A stretch of 64,000 bases of DNA, taken from the NCBI GenBank assembly GCA_030247725.1, contig JAOTRT010000002.1:1-64000 (forward strand), given 5' to 3'. Source of the DNA: Candidatus Nitricoxidireducens bremensis. GTDB lineage: Bacteria; Pseudomonadota; Gammaproteobacteria; Burkholderiales; Rhodocyclaceae. Position 1 is the first letter of the stretch. Each line of letters starts with the position of its first letter. The translations under genes were made by a program, and so were the position numbers. The notes beneath the pieces were generated by a model. It saw only the letters and a program-made list of their open reading frames with translations. It searched no databases and was not told where the DNA came from. Of this stretch, positions 57,614 to 64,000 are shown piece by piece.

Positions 57614-57949
57614 TCAGGCGGCGGCAATGCTCTTTTCTATCGCATCGGAAACCCAGGCGTTGAGGCTCTTGCCCTTCGTCTCCGCCGCCATCGCGGCACG
57701 GGCATGCAACTCCGGCGACAACCGCAAGCGGAACTGCCCGGAATAGGGGTGGTTCGGTTCCCGGCCCAGCTTCTCGCAGGTTTCGAGGTAGTCATCGACG
57801 GCCTCCTCGAAGGCAGCCCGAAGTTCTGCAACGCTTTCACCGTGAAAACCGATCACATCGCGGATACCCGCGATATGCCCAACGAAGCAACCGTCCTCCT
57901 CGCTGTATTCCACGCGAGCCACATAGCCCTTGTGCGTCATCGTGTTCAT
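57614..57949 (-). CDS. hicB: HicB-family antitoxin
   Basis: This 111-residue antitoxin has an N-terminal HicB partial RNase-H-like fold (YSEEDGCFVGHIAGIRDVIGFHGESVAELRAAFEEAV). A C-terminal ribbon-helix-helix segment (FRLRLSPELHARAAMAAETKGKSLNAWVSDAI) would bind the operator. It appears complete. The start overlaps the stop of a truncated hicA (ATGA), so the antitoxin persists while the toxin has decayed. Confidence 0.9.
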   Translation of the reverse strand: MNTMTHKGYVARVEYSEEDGCFVGHIAGIRDVIGFHGESVAELRAAFEEAVDDYLETCEKLGREPNHPYSGQFRLRLSPELHARAAMAAETKGKSLNAWVSDAIEKSIAAA

Positions 57950-58137
57950 GGCTTCACTCCAAGATTCTCCAGAAATTGCCGCGCATCGCGCACCTGGTAA
58001 GGCTTTGCTTCCTTCGTCGGGTGCGGGCGGTGGAAGGTGCCGATGATGCTGTCCTTCTCGAACCGTACCTGCTGAGTGATGGCCACATACTCATCTGGAA
58101 TGGCGGTGATTCGACCTGTGCCAACACAGCGACGGTA
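57946..58137 (-). pseudogene. truncated HicA-like toxin remnant
   Basis: The frame directly upstream of hicB reads VRFEKDSIIGTFHRPHPTKE and ends QFLENLGVKP, which matches the C-terminal half of one HicA variant. The stop overlaps the hicB ATG as in intact hicAB pairs. Upstream, the frame reaches a stop at 58138 with no credible start, and the expected N-terminal helix and GSR-type segment are missing. I read it as a toxin that has lost its first half. A short product from an internal GTG cannot be excluded. Confidence 0.5.
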
Positions 58138-58188
58138 TTACGCGGACGGAGGGCCTCTTTCTATTTCAGGTAGAGAAAGTCAACCAAT

Positions 58189-58416
58189 TCACCTTTCAGC
58201 AATTACAAGTTGAACTATCTTCCGGGCAAATGGTGAGACAAGCATAACCACAGGAAACGCGACAACCCACGCGGCTAACCACGCGCCGGCCCACAGGCTG
58301 ACCATACCGTCCGTGATACCCGCCGCACGTAGGGTTGCGATACCTGATACCAAGAGCGACATAATTCCAGAAAGAATCAGACTAAACAGCATCGGCCCAT
58401 ATTTTGGGGGGATCAT
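58189..58416 (-). CDS. DUF2798 membrane protein
   Basis: This 75-residue protein has two membrane spans (about 8-28 and 38-62) and the PFARKIV ending typical of DUF2798. The function is unknown. The start is the ATG at 58416, overlapping the flavodoxin-fold gene stop by 4 bases. It is the last gene of a minus-strand unit (DUF2938-flavodoxin-DUF2798) probably controlled by the divergent MerR regulator. Confidence 0.85.
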   Translation of the reverse strand: MIPPKYGPMLFSLILSGIMSLLVSGIATLRAAGITDGMVSLWAGAWLAAWVVAFPVVMLVSPFARKIVQLVIAER

Positions 58417-58991
58417 GGCGTCGCATCCTTGTGATCCATGCGGTGCAGTGTTTCCGCGAAGTTTCGCCCGAACATTCTGGCCGTCTTGATGTCGCCGCCA
58501 ACGAATGAGTCGGCCGGCGAGCCGTGTCCCGCCTGCGCCATGAGGCCAGACCAAGAACCAAGGCGATTTGCGGCCTCGTCATATGGCACACCACGGTGTT
58601 GCTCCGGGAGGATCGGATTGCCGACCCAGATCATGCCGTGCTGCATGCAAAACACGAACATTGAGACCAATGTCGATTGCTTGTCGCCGGCGGGTAGCGA
58701 TGAAACCGTAAAGCCGGCTGCCAGCTTTCCCTTAAGTTGTTGGGTTCGCCACAGCCCACCTGTCGCGTCCATGAACGACTTGAAGGTGCCCGACACGCCA
58801 CCAAGATAAGTGGGCGACCCTAGCAGATAGCCATCGAATTGCAGCAAGACGTCTGGTTGCCCGGTCAGATCTGCCGCCTTGAGAATATGGATTTCAATGT
58901 TCGGCACTTCCTTGGCGCCCTCGGCGACATGGTCTGCGATATGCGCAGTGTGGCCATGGCCGCTGTGATAGATGACGGCGAGTTTTTTCAT
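58413..58991 (-). CDS. flavodoxin-fold NAD(P)H oxidoreductase (WrbA-like)
   Basis: This 192-residue flavoprotein opens KKLAVIYHSGHGHTAHIADHV, the FMN phosphate loop of the flavodoxin/WrbA fold. GSPTYLGGVSG follows at about 68-79, contacting the FMN ring. Relatives reduce quinones by two electrons and protect against redox stress. I start it at the ATG at 58991 on homology grounds. It is coupled to DUF2798 and follows DUF2938 by 40 bases. Confidence 0.9.
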   Translation of the reverse strand: MKKLAVIYHSGHGHTAHIADHVAEGAKEVPNIEIHILKAADLTGQPDVLLQFDGYLLGSPTYLGGVSGTFKSFMDATGGLWRTQQLKGKLAAGFTVSSLPAGDKQSTLVSMFVFCMQHGMIWVGNPILPEQHRGVPYDEAANRLGSWSGLMAQAGHGSPADSFVGGDIKTARMFGRNFAETLHRMDHKDATP

Positions 58992-59031
58992 TATGTGTGC
59001 CCCTGATGGTTTGGAATAGCGGTCACCAAGT

Positions 59032-59523
59032 TCAGCGCAGAAACCATGCGATGAGCCAGGCGGACAGGTATAGCCCCAAGCCGAAAACGGCATGGTTCGC
59101 GACACTTCTAAGGCGCCCTTTCATCGGAGCAGGTGTTTTTGCACCTGCGATGCCGGAACCCATTGCTGGCTGCATGATGAAAAACGGAGCAGCGACGGTA
59201 CAGACCCCGACCAATACAGCAGGGACCCAGGTGGGTTCGCGCAGCCAGGTAACTCCGACGAGGGTGACCAGCACACCGGCGAAGGCGATACCGACGGCGT
59301 AATGGACGAACCAGCCCAGCAGCAATTCATTCGGGATCGGTGGCGCCTTGTTGATCGATGCGTGCATGAATCGGCCCCGGAACAGATGGCCGAACCAGCG
59401 TCCGATGAACGCGAAGTTCAAGGTCTGGACGCCGAAGCGCTTCAGCAGTATCAGCCAAACGTCCATCACGAACGTAGCGCCGCAGCCGATGAGGATGATC
59501 CTGAAAGTGTCTAGCGAGGTCAT
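59032..59523 (-). CDS. DUF2938 membrane protein
   Basis: This 163-residue protein has about four membrane spans, with GCGATFVMDVWLILLKRFG at the start and MQPAMGSGIAGAKTP in the middle, marks of DUF2938. The function is unknown. It is the first gene of the MerR-linked unit. Its promoter carries the long 19-base spacer typical of MerR-activated genes. Confidence 0.87.
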   Translation of the reverse strand: MTSLDTFRIILIGCGATFVMDVWLILLKRFGVQTLNFAFIGRWFGHLFRGRFMHASINKAPPIPNELLLGWFVHYAVGIAFAGVLVTLVGVTWLREPTWVPAVLVGVCTVAAPFFIMQPAMGSGIAGAKTPAPMKGRLRSVANHAVFGLGLYLSAWLIAWFLR

Positions 59524-59556
59524 GACGCAGGCTCCTTGGTGGTGGTGATGCGCTAC

Positions 59557-59587
59557 ACTGTAGAAGTTGAAGTCAACTTCAAGTCAA
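59557..59587 (-). promoter_or_regulatory. MerR-type promoter and operator of the DUF2938 operon
   Basis: On the minus strand, TTGACT (-35) and TACAGT (-10) are separated by 19 bases. The spacer is filled by the perfect palindrome GAAGTTGA-CT-TCAACTTC (59563-59580). An overlong spacer with a central dyad is the signature of promoters that MerR-family activators untwist. The merR gene starts 11 bases beyond on the other strand, so the site should also control it. Confidence 0.85.
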
Positions 59588-59597
59588 GGGGTTTTTG

Positions 59598-60026
59598 ATG
59601 GATATTTCGGAGGTAGCGAAACGTACTGGTGTACCGCCCTCGGCATTGCGCTATTACGAGCAGAAGGGGCTGATCACGTCCACCCGTGAGCCGGGTGCCC
59701 GGCGCCGCTACTCAACGGGAGTGCTGGATCAGTTGGCCTTGATTGCGTTAGGGCAGGCAGCCGGACTTTCCCTGGACGAAATTCACTCCATGCTCTCGCC
59801 CAGCGGTGCACCGAACATTGACAGGCGCTTGTTGGCCGCCAAGGCAGATGAGATCGATGCCCAAGTCAAGCGACTTCGGGCAATGAGCAAAGGACTAAGG
59901 CATGCCGCAGTTTGTCCGGCCCCGAGCCATGTGGAGTGTCCAAGCTTTCAAAAGCTTCTCAAGGCAGCAGCTTCCGGTGCGCTGGAAAAACGGTGGGGGA
60001 AGACAAAGGGCCAACCACCCCGCTAG
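59598..60026 (+). CDS. MerR-family transcriptional regulator
   Basis: This 142-residue regulator has an N-terminal MerR winged helix (DISEVAKRTGVPPSALRYYEQKGL), a dimerisation helix and a short effector end with C106, H111 and C114 (VCPAPSHVECPSF). The latter may sense redox state or a metal. I use the ATG at 59598; a TTG one codon earlier is possible. It is divergent from the DUF2938-flavodoxin-DUF2798 unit and shares its operator. Base composition is lower in G+C than the housekeeping genes around it. Confidence 0.92.
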   Translation: MDISEVAKRTGVPPSALRYYEQKGLITSTREPGARRRYSTGVLDQLALIALGQAAGLSLDEIHSMLSPSGAPNIDRRLLAAKADEIDAQVKRLRAMSKGLRHAAVCPAPSHVECPSFQKLLKAAASGALEKRWGKTKGQPPR

Positions 60027-60126
60027 TTTTACTACTGACTTCTGTAGTCGGTTTACCCGCCGTTGAGGCTCTGAGTACCCGAGTGGCGGGAGTAGGTCGA
60101 AAGCGCCCGACCTGGTCGCAACCCCC

Positions 60127-62205
60127 TCAAGCCTTCAACAACTCCTCCCGCCCCCCGAGCCAGCGCTTCAGGTGGGCGTCGGCATGTTCCGGCCAGTCCC
60201 GCAATAACTCGTCGGCCACATTGCGCACCCGCTCGACAAGGGCAGTGTCGTCCAGGTCGGCGAAGCGCAGCAGGGGCATGCCGCTCTGGCGGCTGCCGAT
60301 GAATTCGCCGGGGCCGCGCAGTTCCAGGTCCAGGCGGGCGATCTCGAAGCCGTCGGTGTTCTCGTAGATCACCTTGAGCCGGGAGCGGGCGTTCTCGCCC
60401 AGGGGCTGGGCGTAGAGCAGGATGCAGGCGGAGTCGTGGGCGCCGCGGCCGACGCGACCGCGTAGCTGGTGCAATTGGGCAAGACCGAAACGCTCGGCGT
60501 GCTCGATGACCATGAGGCTGGCGTTGGGCACGTCCACGCCCACTTCAATGACCGTGGTGGCGACGAGGAGCTGGGTTTCGTTCTTCACGAAGGCGTCCAT
60601 CACGGCGGCCTTCTCGTCGGCCTTGAGGCGGCCGTGCACGAGGCCGACCTTCAGCTCCGGCAATTCAGCGGTGAGATGCTCCCAGGTCTCCTGGGCTGTC
60701 TTTAGTTGCAGGGCCTCGCTCTCTTCGATCAGCGGGCAGACCCAATAGGCCTGGCGGCCGGCCAGGCAGGCGTCGCGCACACGGGCCACCACTTCGGGGC
60801 GCCGCGCCTCGGACACCAGCTTGGTGACGACGGGCGTGCGCCCCGGCGGCAGTTCGTCGAGCACCGACACGTCCATGTCGGCGTAGTAGCTCATGGCCAG
60901 GGTGCGCGGGATGGGTGTAGCCGACATGGTCAGTTGATGGGCGCTCATGCCTTTCTGTTTCAAAGCGAGCCGCTGGCGCACGCCGAAGCGGTGCTGCTCG
61001 TCCACGATGGCGAGGCCCAGTTTCTCGAAGTCCACGCCCTCCTCGATCAGCGCATGGGTGCCCACCACGAGACGGGCGCGGCCCGAGGCGATGGCCTCGG
61101 CCATGGCGGTCTTGTCGCGCTTCTTGAGACTGCCCGAGAGCCAGGCCACTTCGATGCCGATGGGCGTGAGCCAGGCGTGGAGCTTGCGGAAGTGCTGTTC
61201 GGCGAGGATTTCCGTCGGCGCCATGAGGGCCGCCTGGTAGCCGCTCTCCACGGCCTGCAGCATGGCCAGCGCCGCGACGATGGTTTTGCCGCTGCCCACG
61301 TCGCCCTGCAGCAGGCGCTGCATGGGGTGCGGCTGGCGCAGGTCGGCGGCGATCTCCTCGACGACGCGGCCCTGGGCGCCGGTGAGCTTGAAGGGCAAGG
61401 CCGCCAGCAGGCGCTCAGTCAGTTCGCCGCTGCCGGCCAGGATGGGGGCGCCCCGGGCGCGGCGCGCCTCGTAGGCCCGGCGCAGGGAGATCTGCTGGGC
61501 CAGCAGTTCGTCGAAGGCGACGCGGCGCCAGGCCGGGTGGCCGCGGGCTTCCAGTTCGGCCAGCGATATTTCCGGCGGCGGCGCGTGCAGGAAGCGCAGG
61601 CTGGCGGCGAAGTCGGCGAGCTTGAGGCGCTGGCGGATTTCCTCCGGGAGGGTGTCGGCCAGGTCGCCCCGCGCCTCGGCCCGCTCCACGGCCCGCAGCA
61701 CCAGGCGGCGCAGGGCCGTCTGGGCGAGGCCCGCCGTGGTCGGATAGACGGGCGTCAGCCGGTCGGGCAGCGGCGCTTCGGCGGCCACCACGTGGAAGCG
61801 CGGGTGCACGATCTCGGTGCCGAAGAAACCGCCGCGGGGCTCGCCGAAGAGGCGCAGGCGTGCGCCCTCCTGCAGGGCCTTCTGCTGGCTCGGATAAAAG
61901 TTGAGGAAACGCAGCACCATGTCGCCCGAATCGTCGCGCACGCGGGCGACGAGCTGGCGCCGGGGCCGGAAGGCGACCTCGCAGGAGACCACCTCGGCCT
62001 CGAACTGGGCCGTGAGGCTGGGCACGGCGTCGGCAATCGGGGTGATGCGGGTCTCGTCCTCGTAGCGTAGCGGCAGGTGCATGACGAGGTCGGCCTCGCT
62101 GCGCAGACCGATCTTCGCCAGCTTGTCGGCGACCGCGGGGGTGACGCCCGGCACGCGGGCGTTTTCAGCCGGCGAGGGCTCGGGCTTCTGCTTCGCCGGA
62201 CTCAA
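60127..62205 (-). CDS. recG: ATP-dependent DNA helicase RecG
   Basis: This 692-residue helicase remodels stalled forks and Holliday junctions. An N-terminal wedge (OB-fold) domain precedes helicase motifs I (GDVGSGKT), II (DEQHRFG), III (MSATPIPRTLA) and VI (QLRGRVGRG), all intact. Length is normal. It is the last gene of a minus-strand run with ridA, fliW, a SPOR protein and DUF2802. RidA ends 16 bases before it. Confidence 0.97.
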   Translation of the reverse strand: MSPAKQKPEPSPAENARVPGVTPAVADKLAKIGLRSEADLVMHLPLRYEDETRITPIADAVPSLTAQFEAEVVSCEVAFRPRRQLVARVRDDSGDMVLRFLNFYPSQQKALQEGARLRLFGEPRGGFFGTEIVHPRFHVVAAEAPLPDRLTPVYPTTAGLAQTALRRLVLRAVERAEARGDLADTLPEEIRQRLKLADFAASLRFLHAPPPEISLAELEARGHPAWRRVAFDELLAQQISLRRAYEARRARGAPILAGSGELTERLLAALPFKLTGAQGRVVEEIAADLRQPHPMQRLLQGDVGSGKTIVAALAMLQAVESGYQAALMAPTEILAEQHFRKLHAWLTPIGIEVAWLSGSLKKRDKTAMAEAIASGRARLVVGTHALIEEGVDFEKLGLAIVDEQHRFGVRQRLALKQKGMSAHQLTMSATPIPRTLAMSYYADMDVSVLDELPPGRTPVVTKLVSEARRPEVVARVRDACLAGRQAYWVCPLIEESEALQLKTAQETWEHLTAELPELKVGLVHGRLKADEKAAVMDAFVKNETQLLVATTVIEVGVDVPNASLMVIEHAERFGLAQLHQLRGRVGRGAHDSACILLYAQPLGENARSRLKVIYENTDGFEIARLDLELRGPGEFIGSRQSGMPLLRFADLDDTALVERVRNVADELLRDWPEHADAHLKRWLGGREELLKA

Positions 62206-62221
62206 GACGGGAGGAGCAGCC

Positions 62222-62602
62222 TCAGCCGACCACCAGGACGGCGTCCGCCTCGACCAGGGCGCCGCGCGGCAGTTCCTTGACGCCGACGGCGGCCCGGGCC
62301 GGGTAGGGCTGGGCCACGTACTTGGCCATGGTCTCGTTCACCTTGGCGAAGTTGGCGAGGTCGGTGAGGTAGATGTTGAACTTGACGGCGTCGTCGAGCG
62401 TGGCGCCGGCGGCCTCGGCCACGGCCTTGAGGTTCTCGAAGACGCGCACGATCTGGGCGTCGATGCCGTCCACCATCTGCATGGTGGCGGGATCGAGGCC
62501 GATCTGGCCCGACATGTAGACGGTGTTGCCGGCCTTGACGGCCTGGGAATAGGTGCCGATGGCGGCGGGCGCCTTGGCGGTGGAAATGATCTCGCGGGTC
62601 AC
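62222..62602 (-). CDS. ridA: RidA family 2-iminobutanoate/2-iminopropanoate deaminase
   Basis: This 126-residue trimeric enzyme hydrolyses reactive enamine/imine intermediates made by PLP enzymes. Typical segments are [28 protein letters not shown] and [23 protein letters not shown], with the conserved Arg in ARAAV. It lies between fliW and recG on the same strand. Confidence 0.95.
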   Translation of the reverse strand: MTREIISTAKAPAAIGTYSQAVKAGNTVYMSGQIGLDPATMQMVDGIDAQIVRVFENLKAVAEAAGATLDDAVKFNIYLTDLANFAKVNETMAKYVAQPYPARAAVGVKELPRGALVEADAVLVVG

Positions 62603-62617
62603 GCTGCTTTCTCCGTT

Positions 62618-63055
62618 TCAGCCGGCCGACCGCAGGGTCAGCTCGTAGTTGAGGCGCGCGAACACGTGCTGGATGCCGCGCCGCGTTTCCAGGTTGATGA
62701 TGAGGGGCGCGTTGAGGTTGGCGCGCAGGGGCTGGCCGTTCTCCTCCTTGGTCAGCATCACGGCCACCACGGCGGTGGACGGGTCGGCGAGACCGAGGAC
62801 GGCGGATTCCTCGTCCGAGAGCTGAATCTCGTAGTTGAAGCCGAAGCGCGCCGGGTCGGCCACGTGGAAGGCCAGGGCGGGATCGTCGAGGGACTGGAGG
62901 ACGAAATACTTGGGGTCCTCGCCTTCGGGATGGAACAGGGTGAAGCGATGGCAGTCCTCGAAGCCGGGCAGGCCGCCGGGAAATTCGATGATCTTGCTCG
63001 GCTCCACCTCCAGGGTGCCGAAGCGGGGACTTTCGATGGTCATGTTCTTTTCCAT
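62618..63055 (-). CDS. fliW: flagellar assembly factor FliW
   Basis: This 145-residue protein binds flagellin and antagonises CsrA, linking flagellin synthesis to assembly. Family blocks are FGTLEVEPSKIIEFPGGLPGFE and FVLQSLDDPALAFHVADP. I start it at the ATG at 63055, behind GGAGGTGAA; the frame beyond reads into the SPOR gene. No csrA or flagellin gene is in the window, but the DUF2802 neighbour also tends to lie in flagellar regions. Confidence 0.93.
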   Translation of the reverse strand: MEKNMTIESPRFGTLEVEPSKIIEFPGGLPGFEDCHRFTLFHPEGEDPKYFVLQSLDDPALAFHVADPARFGFNYEIQLSDEESAVLGLADPSTAVVAVMLTKEENGQPLRANLNAPLIINLETRRGIQHVFARLNYELTLRSAG

Positions 63056-63059
63056 GAAT

Positions 63060-63845
63060 TCACCTCCGAATGGCGGTGAGGATACCGGTTTCCATGCCCA
63101 TGGCACGGAGTTTTTCCCGCGCCGCGTCGGCTTCCGCGCGGGAGCGGAAGGGACCGACCTGAACGCGGGCCTCGATCTGGGCGGGGATGCCGGCCAGCTC
63201 CAGTTTTGCCCGCAGCTCTTCGGCATTGGCCAGGTTACTGAAGACGCCCATCTGCACCAGATACTGGCGGGTCCCGGTGGTCGCCTGGGTCAGGGGGCGG
63301 GAGGCCGGGGCATGGCGGGCGACGGGGCTGGCGGGTTCCGTCGTGCGGGCGATCTCGCGCTCGGGCTCGATGCGCGGGTGGGCGAGGACGGGTTCCGAGG
63401 GGCGGATCGCCGCGGGCCGCGCCGTCGCCGGCACCGTCAGGGGACGCGGGGAACGGGGCGCGGGCGCCGCCACCGAGGCGGTGCGTTCGGGCAGGGAGGG
63501 TACGGCTGCCGGCGCGGGGGGCTCAGGTTTCGCCTCTTCCGGCTTGGCGGCGGCGTCGGCCAGCTTCTCGCCGGGCTTCTCCTCGGTCTTGGCTTCCTCG
63601 GCCTTGGCTTCCTCCGGTTTCGCCTCGGCCGGCTTTTCCTCGGCCTTCGCCGGCTCGGCTTGCGGCGCCTTGGCGACCTGCTCGGGCTCTTCCGGCTCGG
63701 GCGGCGGCTTCACGTTGAGGGCATCGAAGACGGCCAGGCCGCCCAGCAGGGCGACCACCATCACGCCGGCCACGGCGATGCGGGAGATCAGACGCTTCTT
63801 GAGCGCCTCGTCCGCGTCAAGCGGTTCGGGTACGGGCTCCGCCAT
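63060..63845 (-). CDS. SPOR-domain membrane protein
   Basis: This 261-residue protein has a short cytoplasmic tail, one membrane span (about 23-42), a long Pro/Ala/Glu/Lys-rich periplasmic linker (45-190) and a C-terminal SPOR domain (about 192-261: YLVQMGVFSNLANAEEL to VQVGPFRSRAEADAAREKL). SPOR domains bind denuded septal glycan. I take the ATG at 63845; a TTG six codons earlier is less likely. It overlaps the end of the DUF2802 gene. Confidence 0.9.
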   Translation of the reverse strand: MAEPVPEPLDADEALKKRLISRIAVAGVMVVALLGGLAVFDALNVKPPPEPEEPEQVAKAPQAEPAKAEEKPAEAKPEEAKAEEAKTEEKPGEKLADAAAKPEEAKPEPPAPAAVPSLPERTASVAAPAPRSPRPLTVPATARPAAIRPSEPVLAHPRIEPEREIARTTEPASPVARHAPASRPLTQATTGTRQYLVQMGVFSNLANAEELRAKLELAGIPAQIEARVQVGPFRSRAEADAAREKLRAMGMETGILTAIRR

Positions 63846-64000
63846 AGGGGTCCTCTTCGTCAAAAGTTTGGGTGCCGCGCGCCAGGGCGGCCACCAGTTC
63901 GGCTTCGCCGATGGAAATGTCGCAGCGGTCCGCCAGATCCTGGGCCGTCAGGCCGCGCTGGGCCAGGGCCATGGCGTCGGCGTACTGGGGGGAGACGCGT
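63817..64000 (-). CDS. DUF2802 protein, C-terminal fragment at window edge
   Basis: This partial gene is read on the minus strand into the window end; 60 residues and the stop are visible. The sequence QYADAMALAQRGLTAQDLAD then RCDISIGEAELVAAL matches the DUF2802 C-terminal helix-turn-helix-like motif. Such genes are found in flagellar or chemotaxis loci. Its 3' end overlaps the SPOR gene start by 29 bases, so they are co-translated. Confidence 0.75.
   Translation of the reverse strand, partial: RVSPQYADAMALAQRGLTAQDLADRCDISIGEAELVAALARGTQTFDEEDPYGGARTRTA

Overview
The window is high-GC chromosomal DNA with dense genes, short intergenic gaps and many overlapping start and stop codons. The gene content points to a betaproteobacterium, probably of the Rhodocyclales (Azospira, Dechloromonas or Thauera-like). 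The reasons are the algZ-algR pair beside argH, several acetate-type sodium:solute symporters with DUF485 or DUF4212 partners, a cytochrome cd1 nitrite reductase, a bacteriohemerythrin domain, ubiquinone genes and a flagellar fliW cluster. The taxonomic call is inference. No transposase, phage gene or CRISPR array was seen.

Layout. 0-4 kb: a TPR/glycosyltransferase-like protein, a long palindromic repeat, and the algR-algZ two-component pair divergent from argH. 4-9 kb: argH, two tandem Ser/Thr kinases each fused to a cyclic-nucleotide-binding domain, and a fructosamine-kinase-like gene. 9-10.6 kb: two toxin-antitoxin pairs flanking grxD. 10.6-16.6 kb: a caspase-like secreted protein, prmC-prfA-hemA, a SapC-like gene, and tRNA-Phe with its promoter and terminator. 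16.9-33.4 kb: an acetate/carboxylate uptake region with three symporter operons, a TctDE-like two-component system, groESL under CIRCE control, and a DUF294/exonuclease pair. It also holds a c-di-GMP-I riboswitch in front of an unknown membrane protein. 33.6-38.7 kb: PBP4, Pit phosphate transport with its PhoU-like partner, an FKBP and a methyltransferase. 38.7-45.5 kb: nirS, a PilZ protein, two palindromic repeats, a LysR regulator, and a large metallo-beta-lactamase/cNMP/cNMP/hemerythrin fusion. 45.6-53.6 kb: sfsA-ubiD-bioD divergent from bioA-F-H-C, then a membrane protein and ubiA. 53.6-54.9 kb: a visibly A+T-richer two-gene island (ComF-like phosphoribosyltransferase plus SLOG-like protein). 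54.9-60 kb: an MFS transporter, a cNMP-binding protein, a flavoprotein, a decayed hicAB pair, and a MerR-controlled flavodoxin locus. 60-64 kb: recG-ridA-fliW-SPOR-DUF2802 on the minus strand.

Functional themes. Second-messenger signalling is prominent: five genes carry six cNMP-binding domains, one gene has a PilZ domain, and there is one c-di-GMP riboswitch. Acetate uptake, denitrification and O2/NO-type sensing fit a facultative denitrifier living on organic acids. The candidates most worth following are the PRTase-SLOG island, the MBL-cNMP-cNMP-hemerythrin fusion, the riboswitch-controlled unknown gene and the dispersed palindromic repeat family.
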